This document shows positions 26,358 through 35,645 of a stretch of DNA of 64,000 nucleotides, in pieces. Numbering within the stretch: position 1 is the stretch's first letter; every line of letters begins with the position of its first letter. The stretch comes from an uncultured Phycisphaerales bacterium. GTDB lineage: Bacteria > Planctomycetota > Phycisphaerae > Phycisphaerales > SM1A02. Under the pieces are notes generated by a model, which worked only from the letters and a program-made list of their open reading frames with translations, was not told where the DNA came from and made no database searches. The stretch covers positions 1 through 64,000 of the forward strand of contig CAJQQE010000012.1 in NCBI GenBank assembly GCA_905480395.1, in the 5' to 3' direction. The position numbers were made by a program, and so were the translations under genes.

Positions 26358-27923
26358 GTGAACGCGTCTCGGCGTATCCATCTCCCGGACAGAACCGGAG
26401 AGCACGCTTCCTTGGAGCCTGATTCTGATTCCCCAACGGAGGAACCTGTCTTGAGCGATTCGGCCGAAGTATCCCCCAACCCGAGCGAAGACGTCCAATC
26501 CACAGGGTTGGAACCGGTTTCCGTGGATTCGATGCGAACCCGGTCAGCGGAAGACCGCAAGTGCTTCATCCTCGATACGAACGTCCTGCTTCACAATCCG
26601 AGTTCGCTCTTTAAGTTTGCCGAGCACGAGGTGGTGATCCCGCTCACGGTGATCGAGGAGTTGGATCGATTCAAGAAAAACAACGATGAGACCGGGCGGA
26701 ACGCTCGTCAAACGATTCGATCGCTCGATGAACTTCGCGGGCGGGGCCGCTTGCTGGAAGGCGTGGAATGGAATGATCAGGGTGGTTCAGTGCGGATTCA
26801 CTCCTGTGACCGAACCCGCCCATTCTCCCTCGACTTGGACGTCGCGGACAATCGAATTCTTGGCGTGGTCAACGAGTTTCATGATTCCGGTCGCGAGACG
26901 GTTTTCATCTCGAAGGACATCAATGCCAGAGTCAAATGTGATGCGCTCGGTATTCGGGCCGAAGACTTTGGTGCCGATCGCGTCGATGCCGATTGGCTCT
27001 ATACCGGATGGGTCCAATTGGTCGTCCCTGGCGCGGTGATTGATGAGCTTTACGACGAACGACAGGTCCACGTCAGCCGACTGGAGATGTACGCCACAAC
27101 CTTGGACGATGGCGACGTTCTCTCCAAGCCGGAGTTGTTTCCGAATCAGTTCCTCGTTCTGGTGGACGAAGGCGACGACTCGCACACTGGTCTGGCGAGG
27201 ATTCTCGCGGATACCGGGCATGTCATTCCGGTGACCGGGCCGCGAAAGCCAGTGCAGGGGATCATGGCCAGGAATCTGCAGCAGAAGATGGCCCTTGATC
27301 TGCTGCTGGATGATGACGTTCGACTGGTCACGATGATCGGCCCGGCGGGCTCGGGCAAGACGTTGCTCGCGCTGGCGGCCGGAATGCAGAAGCTTCTCAA
27401 GGAGGAGCGCTACGACAAGATCCTCACCGCCCGGCCCATCATGCCGCTCGGCCGCGACATCGGTTACTTGCCCGGTGACAAGGACGAGAAACTGGCGATG
27501 TGGATGCAACCGATCTTTGACAATCTCGCCTACTTGCTCTCCACTCGGGGTGGCCAGTCCAACAACGCGGACAGTCATACTGCGGAGCAACGGCTTGACC
27601 AGTTACTGGCCACCGGCCGGGTCATTCTTGAGCCCATCACCTACATCCGCGGCCGATCAATACCTCATCAATTCATGCTGGTGGACGAAGCGCAAAATCT
27701 CTCGCCGCACGAGGTCCGAACCATCGTCAGTCGGGTCGGCGAAGGGACGAAGATTATTCTCTGCGGCGACATTGGCCAGATTGACAGCCCCTATCTCGAT
27801 TCATCGAGTAACGGGTTGAGTCACGTGATCGAGCGGATGAAGCGCCATCCAATTGCGGGGCACGTCACGCTCGATCGAACGGAGCGGAGCGAATTGGCTT
27901 CGATCGCCGCAGAGCTTCTGTAA
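26358..27923 (+). CDS. PIN-PhoH ATPase family protein (PhoH2/YlaK-like)
   Basis: A 521-residue protein. The first 65 residues are acidic and probably disordered. A PIN ribonuclease-like domain follows (about 68-210; FILDTNVLLHNP, then VIEELDRFKKN and VADNRILGV). The PhoH domain spans about 300-521 with Walker A (IGPAGSGKTLLALA), Walker B (FMLVDEAQNLSP) and sensor motifs (IILCGDIGQID). PIN-PhoH fusions act as RNA helicase/RNase enzymes in mycobacteria, so an RNA-processing role is likely. The start is a GTG without a clear SD; a TACGCT box abuts it directly. Confidence 0.85.
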   Translation: MNASRRIHLPDRTGEHASLEPDSDSPTEEPVLSDSAEVSPNPSEDVQSTGLEPVSVDSMRTRSAEDRKCFILDTNVLLHNPSSLFKFAEHEVVIPLTVIEELDRFKKNNDETGRNARQTIRSLDELRGRGRLLEGVEWNDQGGSVRIHSCDRTRPFSLDLDVADNRILGVVNEFHDSGRETVFISKDINARVKCDALGIRAEDFGADRVDADWLYTGWVQLVVPGAVIDELYDERQVHVSRLEMYATTLDDGDVLSKPELFPNQFLVLVDEGDDSHTGLARILADTGHVIPVTGPRKPVQGIMARNLQQKMALDLLLDDDVRLVTMIGPAGSGKTLLALAAGMQKLLKEERYDKILTARPIMPLGRDIGYLPGDKDEKLAMWMQPIFDNLAYLLSTRGGQSNNADSHTAEQRLDQLLATGRVILEPITYIRGRSIPHQFMLVDEAQNLSPHEVRTIVSRVGEGTKIILCGDIGQIDSPYLDSSSNGLSHVIERMKRHPIAGHVTLDRTERSELASIAAELL

Positions 27924-28110
27924 GCCCTGGCCGAGTCGGCGGGCTAAAGAGGCCTCCGCGAATACCTCGTCGACCGCGACGAGGCACACGGTGCATCGTC
28001 ATTCATGACGGATGAACCTGCCGAGAGGCTCTTCCAACGACCCTCGTGGAATAATGCCGGGTCTGGACCCAAACCCACATCCATCGCGGCGCGGGTTGGC
28101 GCGGTGCGAC

Positions 28111-28986
28111 TTAATCGTCTGAAAAGCCGAATTTGTCCCGGTGGGCCTTCGCCCATTCCCGGACTGACGTTGCGGGTCGACCCATGACTGACTGGAAGGT
28201 GTCGTTGACCAGTGACGCATTACCCGCCCGCATCTGCCGGAAGTGGCAGAGAATCAGCAAATCGAGATCCACAGCCGGAACACCGTTCTCGATGAGCATC
28301 GCGGCAAAGTCATCTTCGAGCATGTCGACATAGCTGATCTCGCAGCCGAATCCCTTGGATAACTCCGCGGCAATCTCCGCGTAGGTCAAGGCGGCGGGGC
28401 CGGTGATCTCAAGGTTCCGTTCTGACCATGCCTTCGGCTCCGACTGCAGCGCGTGGGCCGCGACTTCAGCGCCATCGTCGAGGGCCACCATCCCGATACG
28501 GCCGTCGCCTGCGGATCCGTACATGCGGCGTGCCTGTCGAATTCCCTCAATCTGACCAAAGAGGTTTGTCTCCATCACAGTCTGCGGCGACACGAGCGTC
28601 CACGTCACGCCTGACTCTCGCAATGCGTCGATGGACAGCTGATGCTGGGTATCCAGTTGGTCACCTTCATGGCGTACGGCACCGTACAACTTGACCACGT
28701 GGGTGAGACGATGTGCCGCGGCGGCCTTGATGGCGGTGACTTCGCGACGCCCCAGATCAGCGTGCATGGGGCTGACCAGAAACATGCGTTCAGCCCGTTC
28801 CATCACGGCGGAAAGACTCGAAGGATCATCGAGATCGGCGACCACGCCGGTCACGGTTCCCCGAGTTAATTTTTCGGCCCGATCTGGGCTTCTGGTCATG
28901 GCCAGCACTTCGACACCCGATCGGGCGAGTATTTCCGTGACGCGGGCGCCAAACATGCCAGTTGCACCAGTCACCAGTACCGCCAT
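28111..28986 (-). CDS. NmrA/HSCARG-like NAD(P)-binding protein
   Basis: A 291-residue atypical short-chain dehydrogenase. The Rossmann motif VTGATGMFGARV opens the protein, and the NADP-type segment TRSPDRAEK follows. The usual YxxxK catalytic motif is not evident, as in the NmrA group, whose members sense redox state or act as quinone or azo reductases. SD AGGAG lies 9 bases before the ATG. It stands alone on the minus strand, divergent from the YccA-type gene. Confidence 0.8.
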   Translation of the reverse strand: MAVLVTGATGMFGARVTEILARSGVEVLAMTRSPDRAEKLTRGTVTGVVADLDDPSSLSAVMERAERMFLVSPMHADLGRREVTAIKAAAAHRLTHVVKLYGAVRHEGDQLDTQHQLSIDALRESGVTWTLVSPQTVMETNLFGQIEGIRQARRMYGSAGDGRIGMVALDDGAEVAAHALQSEPKAWSERNLEITGPAALTYAEIAAELSKGFGCEISYVDMLEDDFAAMLIENGVPAVDLDLLILCHFRQMRAGNASLVNDTFQSVMGRPATSVREWAKAHRDKFGFSDD

Positions 28987-29277
28987 TGGACGCTGCTCCT
29001 TTCACCACATGCTTGTGAGATCCCTGCCTTGGAGGGATCAAACACGATGCGAATCGTCTTTGCGACCGAGACGTTACACGACGCCTTAAAGGCTGGCCGC
29101 TCGACCGCCCAACCACAGCGGGAGGAGCCCAGAAAAGGCCGGATCGGGGCGGCATGGTTCGTACTTGTGGTTTCCGAGCGATCGGGCCGATATGCTTCGA
29201 GGCGATTCGATAATCGGGTCCCGCTCTGGGAGGCCTGATTCACGCCGTTCAACCTTTTCATGGGAGACCACGCCAGC

Positions 29278-30090
29278 ATGCTCAAGTCAAGCAATCCAGC
29301 CTTCGGTGATGAGACGATCCGCAATGGTGACTGGTGGAGCGATACCAAATCCGCCACGGCCGAAACCGCATCGATCTCGGGCATCGTCAATAAGACGGGG
29401 ATGTTCGCATTCGTACTCGCCATCGCCGGAGCCGGAGGCTACGCCACGATTCAGGCGAACCCTGGACTGCTCTGGCCGGTGACTTTGATTTCCATGGTGG
29501 TAGTGTTCGCTTCGTTCTTCCTGATTCGGGGTAGTGCTCGGATGGCTCGGAACGTGGGGTTCGTCTACTCGGCCTTTGAGGGCTTCATGTTGGGCGGATT
29601 CGCCGTCATGTTCGAGAACATCCTCGCGAGTCGAGAGATTGTGGTTCCCGGCGGCATCGTGCTACAGGCGTTCTTGGTGACGGCTGGAGTGCTGATCGCA
29701 ATGCTCGGGCTCTACAAGGCAAAGATTCTCACCGGCGGACCACTCTTCACCCGAGTGGTGATGGTCGCCACGGTCGGCGTGATGGTGGCGATGCTCCTCT
29801 CTTTCGTGGTCAGTCTTTTCGGGGTGAGCATTCCGTTTATGAACCTCGGTTCTGCGTTCGACGGTGGAAGCGGGGCACTGATCGGTCTCTGTATCAGCGG
29901 GGCGTTGCTCTTTCTGGCGTCGATGTGGTTGATCATCGATTTTCGGCGGGCTGAAGAACTCGTTGCCGCCGGTGCGCCCCGGGAGTCCGAGTGGTATGTC
30001 GCATTCGGTCTCATCGTGACGATTGCTTGGGTCTATCTCGAAGCGATGCGGCTGATTTTCTATATCGCCGCCTTCACCAGTCGGGATTGA
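29278..30090 (+). CDS. Bax inhibitor-1/YccA family membrane protein
   Basis: A 270-residue protein with about seven membrane helices. The N-terminus MLKSSNPAFGDETI matches the YccA-like branch, and GFVYSAFEGFMLGG is the conserved second segment. Family members are pH-sensitive calcium-leak channels or modulators of FtsH. The ATG at 29278 is preferred over 29260 because it has the SD GGGAG and fits the family start. A strong terminator follows. Confidence 0.88.
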   Translation: MLKSSNPAFGDETIRNGDWWSDTKSATAETASISGIVNKTGMFAFVLAIAGAGGYATIQANPGLLWPVTLISMVVVFASFFLIRGSARMARNVGFVYSAFEGFMLGGFAVMFENILASREIVVPGGIVLQAFLVTAGVLIAMLGLYKAKILTGGPLFTRVVMVATVGVMVAMLLSFVVSLFGVSIPFMNLGSAFDGGSGALIGLCISGALLFLASMWLIIDFRRAEELVAAGAPRESEWYVAFGLIVTIAWVYLEAMRLIFYIAAFTSRD

Positions 30091-30118
30091 CCGTCTGCGT
30101 GACCACCGATTGATCCAA

Positions 30119-30159
30119 TGAACCCTCCGGCCGCGATTTCATCGCGACCGGAGGGTTCA
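30119..30159. terminator. Bidirectional terminator between convergent genes
   Basis: A 12-bp outer stem (30119-30130 with 30148-30159) and a 6-bp inner stem (30132-30137 with 30141-30146) are separated by one C/A mismatch and close a TTC loop. It lies 28 bases after the YccA-type stop and 25 bases from the GH15 stop on the other strand. Confidence 0.85.
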
Positions 30160-30184
30160 TTCAATTTCATTCGGCAATCCGCGG

Positions 30185-32212
30185 TCAATCGGTCTGAATC
30201 GCAGCGTCTGACGAGCTGATGGCGGCATCAGGTCTGGCGTTGGCATTGGCTCGCAACTCGCGTCGCTTGTCGAGAAGATTCATGCAGGTCGAGAGCACCG
30301 TCGCATGGCTCCAGGTGAGCGGACTGACGGAGAGTGGACGTCCATCGCGCGGATCAAACTGCTCTGCGAGGATGCCCGAGGGAAGAGCGCGGTCGCGGCA
30401 CCATCGAAGGTAGGGGACCGCCTCCTCGAGTGCTTCGAGGGTTCGAGCACGGGCGATCAACCATTTCGCATACCAGAGTGTGCAGATTGCCCAGGGATTT
30501 CCGGGCACCTTCTGGTCTTGGCCGTGCACCACCCGGTGGTAAGGATCATCGGAGTATCTGGCGATGCCACCGATGTCGGTGTGGACCCAGAGCTCGCGAC
30601 GAATCGTCATCATGTGCTGCTCGACCCGGGTATCGTCGGCTGGAAGAGCGCCGAAGGCGAAGAGTGCATAGCCCGACGCATCCGCGGTCAAGTCGAGTCG
30701 GTAGCTGCCGTCCTCCAGTAAGAAGGCGCACCTCGCGAAACGCTGGCGCTCTGGACACCACATGTGTCGGAGAAGTGATCCCCGCATTCGGTCTGCGCCT
30801 TCCGCGAACTCGGCGGCTCGGTCGAACTCGCCCAGTTCCCGCGCGAAACCTGCGGCTGCGTCGAGCGCTCCGATGGTGGCGGCAACGGTGAAAAGATGCA
30901 CGCCGTGACGCTCCTCCCAGAGATCCCAGCTCGGCTTCGGGAGGCCATTGTGATCACGGTATTCGAGCATCCATTTGGCGGGTCTTTCGACCAGCGGCTC
31001 GTGGACTTCCTTGAGAAACTCGATATCTCCGGAGAGTTCGATGTGTTGCCGCAACGCCCAGGTGACCAGTGCGGTCTCATCCTGCTGGATGGGAAGTGAT
31101 TTCTGGCCGTTGATGATCCACGGATGCCAGCTGGAGGCCAGCGTGCCGTTTGGGTTGTACTTGTGAAGGAAATAGCCGTCAGCTTCCACGACTCCCGCGG
31201 CAAATCGGAAGAATTCGTGGCTCACCGCGTGCCGACCTACCTGATCAAGTGCGTTGGCGACGAGTGCTCCATCTCGGGGCCACACGTAGGAGTAGGTGTC
31301 GCCGCCCATGTGAGTGATGTCGTAATCATTGGCGGCGATGATCCCACCGCCATCATCGATTTGGGTTCGCACCACAAGGAGGCTGCGGACGAAGAGATCC
31401 CGGATGTCTTCATCGATCTCTTCGAGATCCGGCCGTCGTATGTCGCCGAACATTTTCCAGTAGGCCTCGGTTCGGTCGATCATTCGCTGTGGACTGGAAG
31501 TTCGGATGCGGTCGTCCAGGCCGGCGACCTCGCTGTAGGTTCGTCCGGCGGCGAGCCAATAGACGAGATTGGCCTTCCCGTTTGGGGGGACGGTGAGATT
31601 GAATCCAACCGTTGAGTCCACCGAGCCCTGGGCGATCGGGTTCCGTCCGAGGAGTCCGTCCTCGGCATCTCGCCAGGTTCCTTCCGCGTCGCCGATTCGC
31701 TTTTGTCCGGTGGCCCACTGGTCAATTCCCCAGCCAGCATCATTTCGGCCGTTGATGAGGAAATAGGTGTCGTCCTTGTAATGGACAAGGCCTTTGGTGC
31801 GCGGGTCGTAGTTCACGGTGTCGCCGATTGCCGACTCGTTCACGGAAATGTCGTGATGAAAGAAGACGCGAACGTCGCGATCGCGGCCTCGCCGGTCAAA
31901 GACTTCGACGGTTCGAAAATAGACCGGATGCACATGATCGACGGCGTCATGGCAGATGAGTTCCAACCCAAGCCTCGGATGTTCGAGTCGAACCTCAGTC
32001 ACGAGGGTTTCGGGCTTGTAGCGCAGATCTCGGATCCACTCTGGGTCGTCGATCCAAGCAAACTCGCCGTCGGCCCAGACGCCGAATCGCTGGGGATGAC
32101 CCCCGGTGTGATTTGGCATGCCGACATGCGGCCAGTAAAGGTCTCTGACGCGATAGTGCTCGTCGAAGGCGACGAGCATGCTGCCATTGCCGACAGGGAG
32201 GTCACGAGGCAT
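30185..32212 (-). CDS. Glycoside hydrolase family 15 protein (glucoamylase/trehalase-like)
   Basis: A 675-residue cytoplasmic enzyme without a signal peptide. The N-terminal beta-sandwich (MPRDLPVGNGSMLVAFD, then YWPHVGMPNHTGG) is followed by an (alpha/alpha)6 barrel. The general acid Glu is expected in WDLWEERHGVHLFT and the general base Glu in GILAEQFDP. Bacterial relatives hydrolyse alpha-glucans, isomaltose or trehalose, so a role in storage-carbohydrate breakdown is likely. A 399-codon plus-strand frame runs through it but is a mirror artefact. It follows fliN by 110 bases. Confidence 0.88.
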   Translation of the reverse strand: MPRDLPVGNGSMLVAFDEHYRVRDLYWPHVGMPNHTGGHPQRFGVWADGEFAWIDDPEWIRDLRYKPETLVTEVRLEHPRLGLELICHDAVDHVHPVYFRTVEVFDRRGRDRDVRVFFHHDISVNESAIGDTVNYDPRTKGLVHYKDDTYFLINGRNDAGWGIDQWATGQKRIGDAEGTWRDAEDGLLGRNPIAQGSVDSTVGFNLTVPPNGKANLVYWLAAGRTYSEVAGLDDRIRTSSPQRMIDRTEAYWKMFGDIRRPDLEEIDEDIRDLFVRSLLVVRTQIDDGGGIIAANDYDITHMGGDTYSYVWPRDGALVANALDQVGRHAVSHEFFRFAAGVVEADGYFLHKYNPNGTLASSWHPWIINGQKSLPIQQDETALVTWALRQHIELSGDIEFLKEVHEPLVERPAKWMLEYRDHNGLPKPSWDLWEERHGVHLFTVAATIGALDAAAGFARELGEFDRAAEFAEGADRMRGSLLRHMWCPERQRFARCAFLLEDGSYRLDLTADASGYALFAFGALPADDTRVEQHMMTIRRELWVHTDIGGIARYSDDPYHRVVHGQDQKVPGNPWAICTLWYAKWLIARARTLEALEEAVPYLRWCRDRALPSGILAEQFDPRDGRPLSVSPLTWSHATVLSTCMNLLDKRRELRANANARPDAAISSSDAAIQTD

Positions 32213-32322
32213 CTAGTGGGCTCTTTTCGAATCGAGGAGGTTGATCGTCACCTCAGGGAGATCGACCCGACTTTGGTGCCACTGCAGTCCGACAGGATCG
32301 AACGCACGGGATCTTTGAAACT

Positions 32323-32634
32323 TCAGCGTTTCAGGGATTCCACACGACTGGTCATGTCGCCAACCGCCGCAACTCGAACGCCGAAGTTCTCGCCGACCTT
32401 CACCGCGGTGCCGGTGCCGATGGCCTTGTTGTTGATCAGAATCCGCAGTTCCCCGCTGCTTGCTTGCGGAAACTCAATAATCGCACCGTGGACGAGATTC
32501 ACCGCTTCGGCCAAGGGCATTCGCCTCTGCGCGATTTCGACGATCAGGGGTACTTCCAGCGAAAGAATGGAACTGAGGTTTTCGGTCATGGTTTCGGCGA
32601 TCGTTCTCGGACGTGGTGTTGGACTCCCGGTCAC
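32323..32634 (-). CDS. fliN: FliN-like flagellar motor switch protein (SpoA domain)
   Basis: A 103-residue protein made of little more than one SpoA domain: LSLEVPLIVEIAQRRMPLAE, then GAIIEF, LRILINNKAIGTGTAVKVGE and ENFGVRV. This fits FliN, which forms the C-ring with FliM and FliG at the cytoplasmic face of the flagellar motor. A type III secretion homologue (SctQ C-terminal fragment) is the alternative. The GTG at 32634 abuts an AAGGAG; the ATG at 32589 is also possible. No other flagellar gene is in the window. Confidence 0.8.
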   Translation of the reverse strand: MTGSPTPRPRTIAETMTENLSSILSLEVPLIVEIAQRRMPLAEAVNLVHGAIIEFPQASSGELRILINNKAIGTGTAVKVGENFGVRVAAVGDMTSRVESLKR

Positions 32635-32722
32635 TCCTTACATCGGCTTCGCGAGGGCATCTCATGCACTCCCGGTCCAAAGCCCTTCGCGGGGTGAAGA
32701 ATCGGGGTCGTCGTCCGGAATT

Positions 32723-32902
32723 TTGACGTCAGGCGATCGGTCGGTGGAGCACACTCAGACCGCCGTGTCCCACCCGAATCTCGATATTTACGATGACCGC
32801 GAGCCTCAAACTCCGGAAGAGTTCGAGGCTGCTGATGACGGGGAGGGGAATGGAAGGCGAGTCAGCGGCAGTTCTGAAAGCAGGGGTCAGTCGCCGCGAT
32901 AG
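32723..32902 (+). CDS. Possible small acidic protein (59 aa)
   Basis: A short frame with TTG (32723) or GTG (32744) starts fills most of the fabF-fliN gap on the opposite strand and overlaps the fabF 3' end by 16 bases. It is acidic and polar (for example NLDIYDDREPQTPEEFEAAD). It is the tail of a much longer frame antisense to the GH15 gene, so it may be chance. No family is recognised. Confidence 0.2.
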   Translation: MTSGDRSVEHTQTAVSHPNLDIYDDREPQTPEEFEAADDGEGNGRRVSGSSESRGQSPR

Positions 32903-34146
32903 CGGCTGAAAACCAGGCTGACGTTGTGGCCACCGAAGCCGAACGAGTTGTTGAGGGCGTATTCGACCTGTTGCTCACGGGCAGCGTTCGGGACGAAATC
33001 GAGGTCGAAGCCATCGTCGGGATTCTCGAGGTTCAGAGTCGGTGGAAGGATGCCTTGCTCAAGCGCCTTGATGACCGCGACGGATTCGATACCTCCGGCC
33101 GCCCCCAGCGCGTGGCCGGTCATTGACTTCGTCGAACTGATGGCGAGTTTCTTCGCGTGATCCCCGAAGACCGACTTCACCGCGTAAACCTCGGCGGCGT
33201 CGCCGAGGGGGGTGGAGGTTCCGTGGGCGTTGATGTAGCCAATCTGTTCCGGGGCGATCTCGGCATCTCGGAGGGCCCACTTCATGGCTTTCGTAGCGCC
33301 AATTCCGTTCTCTTCCGGGGCGGCGATGTGGTGTGCGTCGCCACTGCTGGCGTAACCAATGATCTCGCTGTAGATCCTGGCGCCCCGTGCCTTGGCGGTT
33401 TCCAGTTCCTCAAGGATCAGGACGGCCGCACCTTCTGCGAGAACAAAACCGTCTCGATCACGATCGAAGGGGCGAGACGCCTTTTCAGGGGCGTCGTTTC
33501 TGGTCGAAAGCGCCTTCATGGTCCCGAAAGACCCGATGCAGAGCCGGCTGACGGCCGCTTCGGTTCCGCCGGCGAACATGACGTCGGCATCACCGCGTTG
33601 AATCAACTGAAAGGCCGCACCAAGCGAGTGACCCCCGGTGGCGCAGGCGGTCGCGGTGGCGATATTCGCCCCTCGAAGATTGTGTCGAATCGACACGTTT
33701 CCGGCGCAGGCGTTGACCATGAGTTTCGGAACGGTGAACGGGCTAATCTTTCTCGGGCTGGATCGCTCAAGTTTCTGGAGCCCAACTTCGATGGTAATGA
33801 TGCCACCGATGCCGGACCCAATCGCCACGCCTCGACGATCTGGATCACCCGATGCGAAGTCGATCCCGCAATCTTTGGCCGCTTCTTCCGCCGCCACAAG
33901 CCCGAGCAGGCTTGCCCGGTCCATGCGTTTTGCCTCGCGAACGTCCGCGACTTTGGAGTAGTCAAAGTCCTTGACTTCACCGGCAAATCGGGTGGTCCAT
34001 TCGTCGTCTTGTTCAAACGCAGTAATCGGGCCGATGCCGGTTCTTCCGGACATCATGCCTTCCCACGTCGAATTGACGTTTATACCTAGGTCTGTGACGG
34101 CACCGAGTCCGGTGACGACGACCCTGCGGAGAGTGATGGTCTTCAT
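32887..34146 (-). CDS. fabF: 3-oxoacyl-ACP synthase II
   Basis: A 419-residue condensing enzyme that elongates acyl-ACP with malonyl-ACP. The active-site Cys lies in ATACATGGHSLG; the two catalytic His lie in NAHGTSTPLGD and KSMTGHALGAAGG. Length and motifs are typical of FabF, including control of C16:1 to C18:1 elongation in model species. It is 62 bases downstream of acpP in the fabG-acpP-fabF order. Confidence 0.95.
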   Translation of the reverse strand: MKTITLRRVVVTGLGAVTDLGINVNSTWEGMMSGRTGIGPITAFEQDDEWTTRFAGEVKDFDYSKVADVREAKRMDRASLLGLVAAEEAAKDCGIDFASGDPDRRGVAIGSGIGGIITIEVGLQKLERSSPRKISPFTVPKLMVNACAGNVSIRHNLRGANIATATACATGGHSLGAAFQLIQRGDADVMFAGGTEAAVSRLCIGSFGTMKALSTRNDAPEKASRPFDRDRDGFVLAEGAAVLILEELETAKARGARIYSEIIGYASSGDAHHIAAPEENGIGATKAMKWALRDAEIAPEQIGYINAHGTSTPLGDAAEVYAVKSVFGDHAKKLAISSTKSMTGHALGAAGGIESVAVIKALEQGILPPTLNLENPDDGFDLDFVPNAAREQQVEYALNNSFGFGGHNVSLVFSRYRGD

Positions 34147-34208
34147 GGGCAGGTGGGCGTTCCGCCTTCAATTCACCGGCGGTTCTTTTCGCCGGAGATT
34201 GGGGTCAG

Positions 34209-34457
34209 TCAGCTCTTGTTCAGGTTCTGCTTGATGAATTCGATCGCTTCGCCGACGGTTTGGATTTTTTCCGCGTTCTCGTCGGGGATTGAGGTTTCAA
34301 ACTCATCCTCGAATTCCATGACGAGTTCTACGGTGTCCAGGCTGTCGGCATTGAGGTCGTTCGTGAAACTCGTTGTTCGCGAGATTCCAGTTCGGTCGAC
34401 GCCCATCTGCTCGGCAACGATATCGATGACTTTGGTTTCGATCTCGGCTTCGGTCAT
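34209..34457 (-). CDS. acpP: Acyl carrier protein
   Basis: An 82-residue acidic protein with the phosphopantetheine attachment Ser in [18 protein letters not shown]. It carries growing acyl chains for FabD, FabH, FabG and FabF. The ATG at 34457 has a GGAGA SD; an additional 13 upstream codons are open but unsupported. Confidence 0.95.
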   Translation of the reverse strand: MTEAEIETKVIDIVAEQMGVDRTGISRTTSFTNDLNADSLDTVELVMEFEDEFETSIPDENAEKIQTVGEAIEFIKQNLNKS

Positions 34458-34577
34458 AGGTCTGTCTCCAACGAGGCCCTTCCGGGGCCTTCGCAATTAT
34501 GGGGAATGATAGCGGAGGATGGCCTTCCCCTGTGGAAGGCTCGTCTCGATTTTCGGCGATCGCGCCGAAGATTGAAC

Positions 34578-35312
34578 TCAGAGCGCGAGGCCCCCGTCGA
34601 CGACCAGGACCTGCCCGGTGACGTAAGAGGCCCCTTCAGAGGCAAGATAGGACACGGCCGCGGAGATATCAGAGGTTTCCCCGAGCCGTCGGGTTGCGAT
34701 TCGCTTGGTCATCTCTTGTTCGAGATGGGGAATCAGCGCTTCGGTCATTTCGGTCTTGATGAATCCGGGGGCCACCACATTCGCGGTGATGCCTTTTCCG
34801 CCGAGTTCCTTCGCCACGGTCTTGGTGAGCCCAATCAAGCCCGCCTTGGCCGCGGAGTAGTTTGCCTGGCCGGGGTTCCCGGTGATTCCGCTGACGGAGC
34901 CGATGTTGATGATTCTTCCGTATCGCCCCTTCATCATCGGGCGGGCCGCGGCGCGACAGGCGACGAAGGTCGAGCGAAGATTGACGTTGATGACATCATC
35001 AAAATCAGCGTCACTCATCCGAAGAAGGAGGCCATCGCGGGTAATGCCGGCGTTGTTCACTAACACATCAAGCCGGCCGGCGGTTTCGGCGACTTCTTCG
35101 ACCAATTCTCCAAGTGCATTACCTTGGCCAATATCGCAGACTCGAAACTCGGCTTTCCCACCGGCTTCTCGAATCTCTTCCACCAGTGTTTCGAGTGGAT
35201 CCGCAGATCGGGCGATCGCCATCACCTGCATGCCATCGGCCGCAAGTTGGAGGGCGATGGCGCGGCCGAGGCCGCGACTGGCGCCGGTGACGATGGCAAG
35301 ACGGGTTTCGAT
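34578..35312 (-). CDS. fabG: 3-oxoacyl-ACP reductase (probable ATC start)
   Basis: An NADPH-dependent ketoacyl-ACP reductase of the SDR family: TGASRGLGRAIALQL nucleotide motif, NNAGITRDGLLLRM, Ser in NIGSVSG, and YSAAKAGLIG with the Tyr/Lys pair. Starting at the ATC at 35312 gives 244 residues, the usual FabG length, and places a GGAG SD 7 bases upstream. No ATG, GTG or TTG lies in frame near this point. The nearest upstream ATG (35408) adds 32 Pro/Ser-rich residues unlike any FabG N-terminus. It heads the fabG-acpP-fabF operon. Confidence 0.9.
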   Translation of the reverse strand: METRLAIVTGASRGLGRAIALQLAADGMQVMAIARSADPLETLVEEIREAGGKAEFRVCDIGQGNALGELVEEVAETAGRLDVLVNNAGITRDGLLLRMSDADFDDVINVNLRSTFVACRAAARPMMKGRYGRIINIGSVSGITGNPGQANYSAAKAGLIGLTKTVAKELGGKGITANVVAPGFIKTEMTEALIPHLEQEMTKRIATRRLGETSDISAAVSYLASEGASYVTGQVLVVDGGLAL

Positions 35313-35404
35313 GAGCGAACTCCAATGGGAGAAAGGCGGCTGATCTCCAGCCGGGGAAGTATCGATTCCCGGTGCTGAAGGAAGTCGGGTCGGGATTGTA
35401 CAGG

Positions 35405-35611
35405 TCATCCCGACGGTCTGTCGTGAAGCCGAGGTTTTCGTGACGGTCCGGGTCGATGTGTCTGATACGTCCACAGCCCGGTTTGGACGGCGAAGAGCGT
35501 GGTCAAGCCGAACGGCGCCACCGCCAAGAGGAGGGCGAGGCCGAGCGAGATGGGAAGCGAGACAAGAAAGAGAGAAAAAGTGGCCGGCGAAACTCCGAAA
35601 GGGACTGACAC
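35405..35611 (-). CDS. Possible small membrane protein (68 aa)
   Basis: A GTG-started frame encoding a strongly hydrophobic segment (about residues 9-48, including SLPISLGLALLLAVAPFGL) and a basic tail. Third codon positions are GC-rich, as in neighbouring genes. Its TGA overlaps an ATG at 35408 that is in frame with fabG, giving the ATGA junction common in this genome. It lies 35 bases after a terminator in the minus direction. No SD is clear and no family is recognised. Confidence 0.3.
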   Translation of the reverse strand: MSVPFGVSPATFSLFLVSLPISLGLALLLAVAPFGLTTLFAVQTGLWTYQTHRPGPSRKPRLHDRPSG

Positions 35612-35645
35612 CGACTGTCACAACGAATTGATCGAGGCATGAGAG

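Noticed and set aside
27965-27984. Hairpin after the PhoH gene (8-bp stem, 4-base loop) as a terminator
   Set aside because: No T-run follows on either strand; together with a second small palindrome at 27997-28010 it is noted but not supported as a terminator.
29029-29238. A short plus-strand frame before the YccA-type gene
   Set aside because: A GGAGG lies upstream of a Met at 29047, but the composition is unremarkable, the region is a divergent promoter gap and no family is recognised.
31703-32902. A 399-codon plus-strand open frame
   Set aside because: It mirrors the GH15 gene on the minus strand, which has clear family motifs; long antisense frames are common in GC-rich DNA.
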